Below are positions 44,754 through 53,124 of a stretch of 64,000 nt of DNA, piece after piece. Each line of letters begins with the position of its first letter. Position 1 is the stretch's first letter. The translations under genes were made by a program, and so were the position numbers. Origin of the DNA: Streptomyces diacarni (GTDB taxonomy: Bacteria > Actinomycetota > Actinomycetes > Streptomycetales > Streptomycetaceae). Where the stretch lies: the NCBI RefSeq assembly GCF_003323715.1, contig NZ_QOIN01000047.1, positions 434,001-498,000 of the forward strand. The letters are read 5' to 3'. The notes under the pieces are model-generated. The model was not told the DNA's origin. It worked only from the letters and a program-made list of their open reading frames with translations, and did no database searches.

Positions 44754-46772
44754 CTACGGCTGCGGTGCGGTGCCGCCGCCACCCGTCGGGTGGGGCGGGT
44801 GCGGGCCGGGCGCCTCGGCTCCGGGCGCGCCCGGCCCTTGCCCCTGGCCCGCTTGGCTCTGGCCCTGGCCCGCTTGGCTCTGCCCTACTTTGCCCTGGCC
44901 CGCCTGCTCATGGCCCGCCTGCCCGGGTGCGGACTGCCCGTACGGCGGTTGTCCTTGGCCCGGGTATCCCGGCTGCCCGTAGCCCGGTTGTCCGTACCCC
45001 GGCTGCCCGTACCCGGGTTGCCCGTGCCCCGGAGCCGTCGGCTGCCCCTGGCCCGGGTGTCCGCCCGGGTATCCGGGCTGTCCGTAACCCTGCGGGCCGT
45101 ACCCCGGGGAGTACGGCTGCCCGTACCCGGGCCGTACGTACGCCCCCTGGCCGTTGTCGGGGCCCAACCCCGTACGCCCCGGGCCGCCCTTGCCGAACTG
45201 CGCGCGCAGCAGCGGCACCAGCAGCGCGCCGCCGAACGACCACAGCAGGGCGAAGAGCAGCAGCTCGGCCGAGCCCGCCGCGACCTCGGCGCTGGAGGTG
45301 AAGCTCTCACCGGTGAGTCCTGGCCCCGTGGAGTAGCCAGGGTCCTCCAGGGAGTTCGAGGCCTCGTGGGAGCGCGCCTCGAAGCCCGCGCCCGCCACCG
45401 CGGCCAGCAGCAGCACGCCGAGCACGAAGAAACCCGCGGCCCACAGCTGTTCGGCGCGGCTGGTGCTGCGGCGGGCCACCAGCACGCCCAGCAGCAGCGC
45501 GCAGGCCAGCCCTCCGGCGAGCGTACCGACGACGGCCCAGCCGCCCGCCGCCTCCGCGAGCTCCCCGTACCCGGCCGACTCGTGCCCCGCGTCCCAGTCG
45601 CTGATGTTCCACTTCACGTCGAGCGGGGCGCCCCAGGCGAACGCGAGGGCGAGCGCGCCGACGTTCGGCAGCAGCGCCAGCAGGCTCCCCACCTCGCCCG
45701 CGCTGATCTCCTCCTCGGCGGCCAGCAGGACGACGCACGCCACCACGGACGCCAGCGCCACCACGCTCACCAGCGCGAGCGCCGCCGTGCGCAGGGCGCC
45801 GGCGGCGGTCCTGAGGCCGGAAGCGGGCCGCCCCGCCAGCCACGCGTCGGTCTCGCCGCGGGTGAGGACGAGCGCGGCCACGAACGTGGAGAGCAGGAAC
45901 GAGAACAGCAGGGTGAGCCCGGGCGCCGAGTCGAGTTCCAACCCCTCGTAGGAGGGGCTCGCGTACAGGCCGAGCGCCAGTCCGCCGAGCCCGCAGACCG
46001 CGCCGATCCGCAGGGCGGCCTCGCAGCCCGCCGAGAGGGTGGGCCGGGGCAGGCGCCGCCGCTCGGAGCGGGCCGCGAGCACCAGGGCGCCGATCCACAC
46101 GGCGGTGGCCAGCAGCGGCAGTCCCGACACCTCGGCCTCGCCGACGACGGCCGCGCCGCCGAGGTCGGACGTGCCGTCGGAGGAGACGCCGAAGCCGCCG
46201 CCGACGCCCTGCAACAGAGCGGCCAGCGCGACCCGCATACGGGTGCCCCAGCCGATGTCGAGGTCGTCGATGTCCTGGTTGGACCAGATGCCCAGGGCGC
46301 AGGCCGCGACGAACAGCAGCGCCAGCGGCCAGGCGGCGACCCGCAGCGCACCGAGCCAGTCCCCCTTGACGGTGCGCACCATGAACAGCCCGAACGGCGT
46401 CGGCTGGGCGGGCGCCGCGCCCGCAGCGGGCGCGGCCTGTTGCCGAGGGACGAACGGCGGGGGCACCGGCGGAACCCCGGGCGGCGGTGCGGGGGCGCCT
46501 GACGGCGGTGCGGGGGCGCCTGACGGCGCTGCGGGTGCCCCCGGCGGCGCAGCGGGTGCCCCCGGCGGCGCTGCGGGTGCCCCCGGCGGCGCTGTCGGAG
46601 CCGTGGACGGTGGTCCTGGCGGCGGCGCGGCAGACGCGGGTGGTGGAGGCGGAGCCGACGCGGGGGCGGGCGGGGCTGTGGGGGCCGCCGGGGCTCCGCA
46701 GGACATGCAGAACCTGGCCTCGGCGGGCGAAGCGGCCCCGCAGCGCGGGCAGGGGGACGGCGGCGACGACAT
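44754..46772 (-). CDS. Zinc-ribbon multi-pass membrane protein with low-complexity ends
   Basis: A 672-residue protein. The N-terminal zinc ribbon is CPRCGAASPAEARFCMSCG (residues 8-26), followed by about 100 residues of Pro/Ala-rich repeats (APAAPPG units of 24 bases). The centre (about 135-560) has some nine to ten membrane helices. The C-terminal 110 residues are YGQPG-type repeats and Gln/Gly/Ala-rich sequence. ATG 46772 follows GGAG at 5 bases; the frame remains open far upstream as a shadow of menG. Streptomyces has several proteins with this zinc ribbon, Pro-rich linker and polytopic core; their role is unknown. The repeats may help the protein to self-associate. Confidence 0.8.
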   Translation of the reverse strand: MSSPPSPCPRCGAASPAEARFCMSCGAPAAPTAPPAPASAPPPPPASAAPPPGPPSTAPTAPPGAPAAPPGAPAAPPGAPAAPSGAPAPPSGAPAPPPGVPPVPPPFVPRQQAAPAAGAAPAQPTPFGLFMVRTVKGDWLGALRVAAWPLALLFVAACALGIWSNQDIDDLDIGWGTRMRVALAALLQGVGGGFGVSSDGTSDLGGAAVVGEAEVSGLPLLATAVWIGALVLAARSERRRLPRPTLSAGCEAALRIGAVCGLGGLALGLYASPSYEGLELDSAPGLTLLFSFLLSTFVAALVLTRGETDAWLAGRPASGLRTAAGALRTAALALVSVVALASVVACVVLLAAEEEISAGEVGSLLALLPNVGALALAFAWGAPLDVKWNISDWDAGHESAGYGELAEAAGGWAVVGTLAGGLACALLLGVLVARRSTSRAEQLWAAGFFVLGVLLLAAVAGAGFEARSHEASNSLEDPGYSTGPGLTGESFTSSAEVAAGSAELLLFALLWSFGGALLVPLLRAQFGKGGPGRTGLGPDNGQGAYVRPGYGQPYSPGYGPQGYGQPGYPGGHPGQGQPTAPGHGQPGYGQPGYGQPGYGQPGYPGQGQPPYGQSAPGQAGHEQAGQGKVGQSQAGQGQSQAGQGQGPGAPGAEAPGPHPPHPTGGGGTAPQP

Positions 46773-46901
46773 GGCGCTCCGATGCGTTCCGGGGACGGGG
46801 CGGCGGAAGAGTGCACCGCGCGTGTACGTACGGACACGCGGTGCACACCCATGGTTGCCCGTGCGCGCGTCAGCCGGAAGGGAATTTATCCAAGCGCAAC
46901 C

Positions 46902-46949
46902 CGTAGGGGAACGACCGCGTAGGGGAACGATCGCGTAGGGGAACGACCG
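46902..46949. repeat. 16-bp tandem repeat, three copies
   Basis: CGTAGGGGAACGACCG at 46902, 46918 (one base changed) and 46934, between the zinc-ribbon gene start and the menG stop (46964). Confidence 0.92.
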
Positions 46950-46963
46950 CCGTCGACGGGGCG

Positions 46964-47662
46964 TCAGGAGCGGGGCTTGAACCCCCGGTGCAGCGCCACG
47001 ATGCCGCCCGTCAGGTTGCGCCAGGCCACCCGGGTCCAGCCCGCGTCCTGCAACCGGGCGGCCAGGCCCGGCTGGTCGGGCCACTCGCGGATGGACTCGG
47101 CGAGGTAGACGTAGGCGTCGGGGCTGCTGCTGACCCGCCGGGCGAGGGGCGGCAGCGCCCGCATCAGGTACTCGCTGTAGACCGTGCGGAACGGCGCCCA
47201 CGTCGGGTGGCTGAACTCGCAGACGAGCACCCGGCCGCCCGGCTTGGTGACCCGGTGCAGCTCGGCCAGTGCCGCGTCGACGTCGCTGACGTTGCGCAGC
47301 CCGAACGAGAGCGTCACCGCGTCGAACGCGCCGTCGGCGAACGGGAGCCGGGTCGCGTCCCCGGCCGTGAACGGCATCCAGGGGTGGCGCTGCTTGCCCT
47401 CCCGCAGCATCCCGAGGGAGAAGTCGCAGGGCACCGTGAAGGCGCCCGCCTCCACGAACGGCAGCGAGGAGGTGGCCGTACCGGCGGCCAGGTCGAGCAC
47501 CCGCTCGCCGGGACGCGCGCCCACCGCGTCGGCGACGGCCCTGCGCCACAGCCGCGCCTGGCCGAGCGAGAGCACGTCGTTGGTGAGGTCGTACCTGGCC
47601 GCCACGTCGTCGAACATGGCGGCGACCTCGTGCGGCTTCTTGTCCAGGGTTGCCCGGGTCAC
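46964..47662 (-). CDS. menG: Demethylmenaquinone methyltransferase
   Basis: A 232-residue class I methyltransferase of the UbiE/MenG family, using S-adenosylmethionine to methylate demethylmenaquinone as the last step of menaquinone synthesis. Markers are VAAMFDDVAARYDLTNDVLS at the start, the cofactor motif VLDLAAGTATSSLPF near residue 57, ALPFADGAFDAVT-type motif II, and the family sequence SFGLRNVSDVDAALAELHRV. GTG 47662 gives MTRATLDKKPHEVA. It lies 18 bases after mqnC on the same strand, so the two are probably co-transcribed. Confidence 0.96.
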   Translation of the reverse strand: MTRATLDKKPHEVAAMFDDVAARYDLTNDVLSLGQARLWRRAVADAVGARPGERVLDLAAGTATSSLPFVEAGAFTVPCDFSLGMLREGKQRHPWMPFTAGDATRLPFADGAFDAVTLSFGLRNVSDVDAALAELHRVTKPGGRVLVCEFSHPTWAPFRTVYSEYLMRALPPLARRVSSSPDAYVYLAESIREWPDQPGLAARLQDAGWTRVAWRNLTGGIVALHRGFKPRS

Positions 47663-47680
47663 TGTCGTCTCGTCCGCCTG

Positions 47681-48886
47681 TCAGTTCGCGTCGATGAGGG
47701 CCAGCTCGGGGTGCGCGGTGCCCCCGTCGATGGCGGTGGAGGACAGGTGGGAGACGACCTTGTCGTCCACCGGGTCGTTCGCCGGGTCGTCGTGCACCAC
47801 CAGGTGTTCGTAGGTGGTGGCACGCTGCGCCGGGACGCGGCCCGCCTTGCGGATGAGGTCGATCAGTTCCATCCGGTTGGAGCGGTGCCGGGCGCCCGCC
47901 GAGGAGACGACGTTCTCCTCCAGCATCACCGAGCCCAGGTCGTCGGCGCCGTAGTGCAGCGACAGCTGCCCGATGTCCTTGCCCGTGGTCAGCCAGGAGC
48001 CCTGGATGTGGGCGACGTTGTCGAGGAAGATCCGCGCGATGGCGATCATGCGCAGGTACTCCAGGACCGTCGCCTGCGTCCGCCCCTTCAGGTGGTTGTT
48101 CTCGGGCTGGTAGGTGTACGGGATGAACGCGCGGAAGCCGCCCGTGCGGTCCTGCACGTCGCGGATCATCCGCAGGTGCTCGATCCGCTCGGCGTTGGTC
48201 TCGCCCGTGCCCATCAGCATCGTGGAGGTGGACTCCACGCCCAGCTCGTGGGCGATCTCCATGATCTCCAGCCAGCGCTCGCCCGACTCCTTGAGCGGCG
48301 CGATGGCCTTCCGGGGCCGCGCGGGCAGCAGTTCGGCACCGGCGCCCGCGAAGGAGTCCAGGCCCGCCGCGTGGATGCGCTCGATCGCCTCCTTGGGGCT
48401 CACGCCCGAGATCCGCGCCATGTGCTCCACCTCACTGGCCCCCAGGGAGTGGATGACCAGCTGCGGGAACGCCTTCTTGATGGCGGCGAAGTGCTCCTCG
48501 TAGTACTCGACGCCGAAGTCGGGGTGGTGGCCGCCCTGGAACATGATCTGGGTGCCGCCCAGCTCCACCGTCTCGGCGCAGCGGCGCAGGATGTCGTCCA
48601 GGTCGCGGATCCACACCTTGTCGCTCTTGGGCGAGGCGTAGAAGGCGCAGAACTTGCACGCGGTCACGCACGAGTTCGTGTAGTTGATGTTCCGCTCGAT
48701 GATGTACGTGGCGATGTGCTCGGTGCCCGCGTACCGGCGCCGTCGCGCCTTGTCGGCGGCGGCGCCCAGGGCGTGCAGGGGCGCGCGGCGGTAGAGGTCG
48801 AGCGCCTCCTCGGGGGTGACGCGTCCGCCGGTGGCGGCGCGGTCGAGGGCGGAGAGCAGGTCGGCTTCCGACGCGTGCGCTGTCAC
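47681..48886 (-). CDS. mqnC: Cyclic dehypoxanthinyl futalosine synthase (radical SAM)
   Basis: A 401-residue radical SAM enzyme of the futalosine route to menaquinone. The [4Fe-4S]-SAM motif is CVTACKFC (C73, C77, C80), followed by FQGGHHPDFGVEYYE, HSLGASEVEHMARISG and TMLMGTGETNAERIEHL. It converts dehypoxanthinyl futalosine to the cyclic spiro compound. GTG 48886 gives MTAHASEADLLSALD, with GGAGGG 8-9 bases upstream; the frame continues 12 codons further without a better start. With mqnA at 51.0 kb and menG next to it, it shows that this organism makes menaquinone by the futalosine pathway. Confidence 0.96.
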   Translation of the reverse strand: MTAHASEADLLSALDRAATGGRVTPEEALDLYRRAPLHALGAAADKARRRRYAGTEHIATYIIERNINYTNSCVTACKFCAFYASPKSDKVWIRDLDDILRRCAETVELGGTQIMFQGGHHPDFGVEYYEEHFAAIKKAFPQLVIHSLGASEVEHMARISGVSPKEAIERIHAAGLDSFAGAGAELLPARPRKAIAPLKESGERWLEIMEIAHELGVESTSTMLMGTGETNAERIEHLRMIRDVQDRTGGFRAFIPYTYQPENNHLKGRTQATVLEYLRMIAIARIFLDNVAHIQGSWLTTGKDIGQLSLHYGADDLGSVMLEENVVSSAGARHRSNRMELIDLIRKAGRVPAQRATTYEHLVVHDDPANDPVDDKVVSHLSSTAIDGGTAHPELALIDAN

Positions 48887-48984
48887 CGTGGCGTCCCTCC
48901 AAAGGTCGCGCGTTTCGCACATTTCGATACACCTCGCCGCTTACCACAGCACAGCGGCGCCCGACCAGCCTACGCCAGGGGTTC

Positions 48985-50781
48985 TCAGCCGATCTTGCGG
49001 AGTGTCCCCGAGGCGTCCCCGTTGCCGTCACCGTGCGTCTGGAGGCGCAGCCGGCCGTTCTCGCGCAGCGTGAACTCCTCGTCGGGGCTGCCCGGTGCGC
49101 ACAGCGGGGAGGTGGGCTCGCTGCCGGAGGCGTCGGCCACCATGCGCTTGCCCGACGCCGAGACGAGGACCCACTCCGAGGAGCACTCGGTCCCGCCCAG
49201 CTCGGCGGTCCCGGTGGCCACCGTGTCGCCCTTGCCGCCCTGCTTGATGGTGACGGTCAGCGTGCCCACGGGGATGCCGCGCTCGGAGTAGAGGTCACCG
49301 CGCCACTTGCCGAGGAAACCCTTGGGCACGGTGGCGGGGCCGCCCCCGCCGGCCGGCGGATCCTTGTCCGAGCCCCCGCTCGATCCGCCGCCGTCCGATC
49401 CCTTCTGCGGCGGGTCGTCCTTCGGGGGCGGTTCGGCGGAGTTGTCGTGCCCCGAGCCGCCGGTTCCGGGCAGGATGCCCGCGAAGTAGGTGCCGAACAG
49501 CGCCGCCGCGACCACGCAGGCGAGCGAGAGCACCAGCGTGCAGCTGACCCGCCGCCCGCGCCGCGCTCCTGCCCCGTCCTCCCCCGGCGCCGGGGCGCCC
49601 GCGCCGCGCTCGATGACGAGGCCTCCCCGGCCGGGACGACCGGAGGGAGGACCGGCGGGGTCGGTGGGGGCGGACGGGGGCGCCGAACCCGGCGGTGCGG
49701 CTTCGGTGGCGGGGTGGGCGACGGCCTCACCGAACGAGGGGTCCGGCGGGCCGAACCCCGCCCCGGGCGCGGCCGCCGGCGGGGTGCTCGGCGGCGGCAC
49801 GGGGGCCGGCGGCACGAGGCCCGCGGCAGGCCCGTACGCGGGCGTCGTGAACGGCACAGGACCCGAACCCCGCGGGGCCTGCGGCTCCAGCTCCAGCAGT
49901 TCGACGGCGCGCCTGCTCACCTGCTCCACGATCGGCCCGGGCAGCCAGCCGCTGCGCACCAGCCCGGCCGCGCCGCCCGCCGTACCCGCCAGCTCCCCGG
50001 CGAGGCCACCGGTGGAGGGCCGTACGCCCGGGTCCTTCGACAGGGCCCGGGTCACGGTCTCGCGCAGCCCGTCCGGCAGGCCGTCGAGCCGGGCCTCGCC
50101 GTGTACGACGTGGTAGAGCAGCGCGGCGGAACTGTCCCCGGGGAAGGGCGCCTCGCCCGTCGCCGCGTAGACCAGCACCGCGCCCAGCGCGAAGACGTCG
50201 GTGGCCCCGGCGACCTGCTCGCCGAGGATCTGCTCGGGCGCCATGTAGCCGGGCGAACCGACCGAGACGCCGCTGGAGGTGAGCGAGGCCGTCCCGTCCT
50301 TGGCCCGCGCGATGCCGAAGTCGATCAGGCGGGGACCGTCCAGGGTGAGCAGCACGTTGGAGGGCTTCACGTCGCGGTGCACCAGGCCGAGGCCGTGCAC
50401 GTGGTCCAGCGCCTCGGCGAGCCCCGCGCCCACCGCCCGTACCGTCGACTCGGGCAGCGGCCCGTGCTCGGTGACGGCCTGCGCCAGCGAGGGGCCCGCC
50501 ACGTAGCCGGTGGCCACCCACGGGGTGGGCCCGTCGGTGTCGGCGTCCAGCACCGGTGCCGTCCACGCGCCGCCGACCCTGCGCGCCGAGGCCACCTCGC
50601 GCCGGAAGCGGTGCCTGAACTCCTCGTCGACCGCGTGGTGCGGGTGGACGACCTTCACCGCGACGGTGCGGCCGCTGGTCGAACGGGCGAGGTAGACCCT
50701 GCCCATCCCGCCCGCGCCCAGCCTGCGCAGCAGGCGGTACTCGCCCAGCGACTGCGGGTCCTCCGGCTCCAGCGGCTGCAT
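48985..50781 (-). CDS. Membrane-anchored Ser/Thr protein kinase (PknB-like)
   Basis: A 598-residue kinase. The Gly loop is LGAGGMGRVY, the ATP lysine is K43 (VAVKVV), the catalytic loop is HRDVKPSNVLL near residue 137, then DFGIARA and GSPGYMAPEQILGE. A Pro/Ala-rich juxtamembrane region (about 300-395) leads to one membrane helix (TLVLSLACVVAAALFGTYFA), a Gly/Ser/Asp-rich linker and a small outer domain (GKWRGDLYSERGIPVGTLTV, then TECSSEWVLV and SPLCAPGSP with a possible disulfide). There are no PASTA repeats. ATG 50781 lies next to GGGG-rich sequence. Its signal and targets are unknown; it sits between mqnA and mqnC, but no link to menaquinone is evident. Confidence 0.93.
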   Translation of the reverse strand: MQPLEPEDPQSLGEYRLLRRLGAGGMGRVYLARSTSGRTVAVKVVHPHHAVDEEFRHRFRREVASARRVGGAWTAPVLDADTDGPTPWVATGYVAGPSLAQAVTEHGPLPESTVRAVGAGLAEALDHVHGLGLVHRDVKPSNVLLTLDGPRLIDFGIARAKDGTASLTSSGVSVGSPGYMAPEQILGEQVAGATDVFALGAVLVYAATGEAPFPGDSSAALLYHVVHGEARLDGLPDGLRETVTRALSKDPGVRPSTGGLAGELAGTAGGAAGLVRSGWLPGPIVEQVSRRAVELLELEPQAPRGSGPVPFTTPAYGPAAGLVPPAPVPPPSTPPAAAPGAGFGPPDPSFGEAVAHPATEAAPPGSAPPSAPTDPAGPPSGRPGRGGLVIERGAGAPAPGEDGAGARRGRRVSCTLVLSLACVVAAALFGTYFAGILPGTGGSGHDNSAEPPPKDDPPQKGSDGGGSSGGSDKDPPAGGGGPATVPKGFLGKWRGDLYSERGIPVGTLTVTIKQGGKGDTVATGTAELGGTECSSEWVLVSASGKRMVADASGSEPTSPLCAPGSPDEEFTLRENGRLRLQTHGDGNGDASGTLRKIG

Positions 50782-50932
50782 CGTGCCCCCCTCGGTCGCT
50801 GCCCCGCACCCTCCCCTCGGGCACCTTCCCTCCGGGTCCCCTCGGGCGCCACCAGCTTAGGCGCAGCCCGGAGAGCCGGCCGGGCGCGGGCGGCCCGGGG
50901 CGCGGGCCCACGGCCGGGGCGCGGGCTCACGC

Positions 50933-50996
50933 GCGGCCAGAGGCCCATGCGGCCAGAGGCTCACGCGGCCAGAGGCCCATGCGGCCAGAGACTCAC
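50933..50996. repeat. 16-bp tandem repeat, four copies
   Basis: GCGGCCAGAGGCCCAT and GCGGCCAGAGGCTCAC alternate from 50933 in 16-base steps, so the array can also be read as a 32-bp unit twice. It lies after the mqnA stop (minus strand) and before the kinase gene. Confidence 0.93.
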
Positions 50997-51021
50997 GCGG
51001 TCCGGGAGCGGGCTTCCCGGT

Positions 51022-51891
51022 TCAGGGGCGCAGCATCTCGACCCGGACGTCGGGCGGGAAGCCGGTCGTCGCGCCGGTGCGGCGGGCGAACTCGGACACG
51101 CCCTCCAACTGCCGCTCACCGAAGCGGAAGTCGAGCGTGGTGAAGTACTTCTCCAGCACCTTCGGGTCGAAGACCTCGTACCGCGCGGCGTGCTCGGCCA
51201 CCTGGTCGACCTGCTCCATGGCCAGGTCGCGGGAGTGGAGGAAGGCGCGGTGGGTCTCGCGCACCGTCTCGGGCGAGCGCGCGAGGAAGTCGCGGCGCAC
51301 CGCCCAGACGGCGAAGACGAACGGGAGGCCCGTCCACTCCTTCCACAGCCGGCCCAGGTCGTGCACCTGGAGGCCCTCCTCCGGCAGCCTGTGCAGGTAG
51401 GCGCGCAGGCCCACGTCGCCGATGACGACGGCCGCGTCCGCCTCCTTCATCATCCGCTCGAGGTCGGGCTCGCTGGTGTAGTAGTCCGGCTGGACGCCGT
51501 AGCGCTCGGACAGCAGCAGCTGGGCGAGCCGTACGGACGTGCGCGAGGTCGAGCCGAGGGCCACCCTGGCGCCGTCGAGCTGGTCCAGCGGTACGCGGGA
51601 GACGATCTCGCACGACATGACGTCGCCGTCGCAGCCGACCGCGATGTCGGGGAGTGCCACCAGGTCGTCGGCGTTGCGCAGAAACTCCACGAGGGTGACG
51701 GGCCCCATGTCGAGCCGCCCGTCGATGATCATTTCGCTGAGCTTCTCGGGGGTGTCCCGAGTGAGGTCCAGGTCCAGCAGGGAGTGCGTGTGGACCAGGC
51801 CCCAGTACAGCGGGAGACAGTTGAGGAACTGGATGTGCGCGACGCGGGGGCGGGTGCGCACATCCCTCGAATCAGCCGGTTTAGCAGTCAC
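51022..51891 (-). CDS. mqnA: Chorismate dehydratase, futalosine menaquinone pathway
   Basis: A 289-residue MqnA/MqnD-family protein with a periplasmic-binding-protein fold. Typical MqnA features are HIQFLNCLPLYWGL at the start, DMGPVTLVEFLRNADDLV, GCDGDVMSCEIVSRVPL, LGSTSRTSVRLAQLLL, WKEWTGLPFVFAVWA and YFTTLDFRFG near the end. It dehydrates chorismate to 3-enolpyruvylbenzoate, the committed step. GTG 51891 lacks a strong ribosome site; a GTG at codon 11 (MRTRPRVAHIQF) with GAGGG close by is an alternative. It faces away from the cold-shock gene and reads towards the kinase. Confidence 0.95.
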   Translation of the reverse strand: MTAKPADSRDVRTRPRVAHIQFLNCLPLYWGLVHTHSLLDLDLTRDTPEKLSEMIIDGRLDMGPVTLVEFLRNADDLVALPDIAVGCDGDVMSCEIVSRVPLDQLDGARVALGSTSRTSVRLAQLLLSERYGVQPDYYTSEPDLERMMKEADAAVVIGDVGLRAYLHRLPEEGLQVHDLGRLWKEWTGLPFVFAVWAVRRDFLARSPETVRETHRAFLHSRDLAMEQVDQVAEHAARYEVFDPKVLEKYFTTLDFRFGERQLEGVSEFARRTGATTGFPPDVRVEMLRP

Positions 51892-52016
51892 TCTTCGGAG
51901 AGTACGCCCCGGAATTCCGCGTTTCGCATGAGGGGCGCGGTGGCCTGCGCACCCGCCGGTGACCGGGCGGTGGGTGGCCTGAGGAGGGCGGCTTCCAACC
52001 GAGTGATCTTCGACCC

Positions 52017-52045
52017 TTCCACCGTCGGCGCCCCCGTGCTAGTCT
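52017..52045 (+). promoter_or_regulatory. Promoter of the cold-shock gene
   Basis: TTCCAC (52017-52022), 17-base spacer, TAGTCT (52040-52045). The expected start lies near 52052, leaving a leader of about 125 bases, in line with the long 5' leaders of csp mRNAs. The leader contains a TTGCAG direct repeat (52054 and 52072). Confidence 0.5.
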
Positions 52046-52177
52046 CGCTGCAAGTTGCAGTTTGGTTTCCCTTGCAGTACAGAGCCTGCGGAGCATGTGA
52101 CCGCGGGCTCTCGTCGTTTTCAGGCTTCTTAGTGGGTTCTGGGAGCAGGGACACCCTTATAGGCCCAAGGAGGGCTT

Positions 52178-52381
52178 ATGGCTACCGGAACCGTGAAGTG
52201 GTTCAACGCCGAAAAGGGCTATGGCTTCATCGCCCAGGACGGTGACGGTCCCGATGTCTTCGTCCACTACTCCGCTATCAACGCATCCGGGTTCCGCTCG
52301 CTCGAGGAGAACCAGATGGTGACGTTCGACGTGACGCAGGGGCCCAAGGGCCCGCAGGCTGAGAACGTCACCGCGCAGTAG
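52178..52381 (+). CDS. CspA-family cold-shock protein
   Basis: A 67-residue nucleic-acid chaperone of one five-stranded OB fold. RNP1 is KGYGFIAQ and RNP2 is DVFVHY; the start MATGTVKWFNAEKG and end GPKGPQAENVTAQ are those of the Streptomyces ScoF/SC7.0 group. ATG 52178 has AAGGAGGG 5-6 bases upstream. The gene is single, with its own promoter, long leader and terminator. It binds single-stranded RNA or DNA; whether expression depends on cold cannot be told from the sequence. Confidence 0.97.
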   Translation: MATGTVKWFNAEKGYGFIAQDGDGPDVFVHYSAINASGFRSLEENQMVTFDVTQGPKGPQAENVTAQ

Positions 52382-52407
52382 GTCCCTGCGACGTACGCAG
52401 CACCCCA

Positions 52408-52436
52408 AGGAGCCCCCGCCGACGGCGGGGGCTCCT
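52408..52436 (+). terminator. Terminator after the cold-shock gene
   Basis: Perfect 13-bp stem (AGGAGCCCCCGCC and complement) with a 3-base loop and CCTTT after it, 27 bases beyond the stop. Confidence 0.85.
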
Positions 52437-52522
52437 GCCTTTGTGTGTACCTGCTGCCTGCGTGTGCGCGGGTGCCTTCGTGTGCGGGGCCGGTTGCCCC
52501 CGTGTGTGCGGTGCCGGCGCGC

Positions 52523-53008
52523 TCAGCAGCCGCCCTGCTCGTAGCTCGTGATCGCGGCGACCTTCTCGGCGGAGGCGGAGCTCTGGTCGAAGCGGTGGTC
52601 GAGCCACTCGGCCGCCAGCGTCCTGGCCAGCTCCAGGCCGATGACGCGCTGCCCGAAGCAGAGGACCTGCGCGTTGTTGCTGAGCACGGAGCGCTGCACG
52701 GAGTAGCTGTCGTGTGCCGTCACCGCGCGGATGCCCGGCACCTTGTTGGCGCTGATGGCGACGCCGAGACCGGTGCCGCACACGAGCAGCGCCCGGTCGG
52801 CCTCGCCCTCGGCGACGCGGCGGGCGGCCTCGACGGCGACGTGCGGGTAGGCGGTGTGCTCGTCGCTGCCGACGCCGACGTCGGTCACCTCCGCGACGCG
52901 GGCGTCGCCCTCCAGGTCCTTCTTGAGGGCTTCCTTGTAGTCGAGTCCCGCGTCGTCGCAGCCGACGACGACGCGGAACGGCCGGGGCGCTGCGGGGTGG
53001 GTGCTCAT
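52523..53008 (-). CDS. RpiB/LacAB-family sugar-phosphate isomerase
   Basis: A 161-residue isomerase. The family core is clear: LVCGTGLGVAISANKVPGI with the active-site Cys and anion-hole Gly residues, NNAQVLCFGQRVIGLELA, and YPHVAVEAARRVAEGEADR. The N-terminal motif is GCDDAGLDYKE where ordinary RpiB has SDHAG, a change I associate with isomerases of D-erythrulose 4-phosphate rather than ribose 5-phosphate. ATG 53008 follows GGAGG. With the fusion kinase upstream on the same strand it would turn erythrulose 4-phosphate into erythrose 4-phosphate. The fold is certain; the substrate is inference. Confidence 0.85.
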   Translation of the reverse strand: MSTHPAAPRPFRVVVGCDDAGLDYKEALKKDLEGDARVAEVTDVGVGSDEHTAYPHVAVEAARRVAEGEADRALLVCGTGLGVAISANKVPGIRAVTAHDSYSVQRSVLSNNAQVLCFGQRVIGLELARTLAAEWLDHRFDQSSASAEKVAAITSYEQGGC

Positions 53009-53124
53009 GGTGCGTTCCTCCAGAAGAGAGCGTCTGGTACGTCGCCCGGTGCGGTCCGTCGGACGACGCGCGCCGGCGAGTTGCACGGCCCGCGCCGGTC
53101 CGCGCCGGTCCGTGCCGGTACGTG

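Noticed and set aside
46773..47549. A 931-residue frame joining the zinc-ribbon protein to upstream sequence
   Set aside because: The upstream part is a shadow of menG in another frame.
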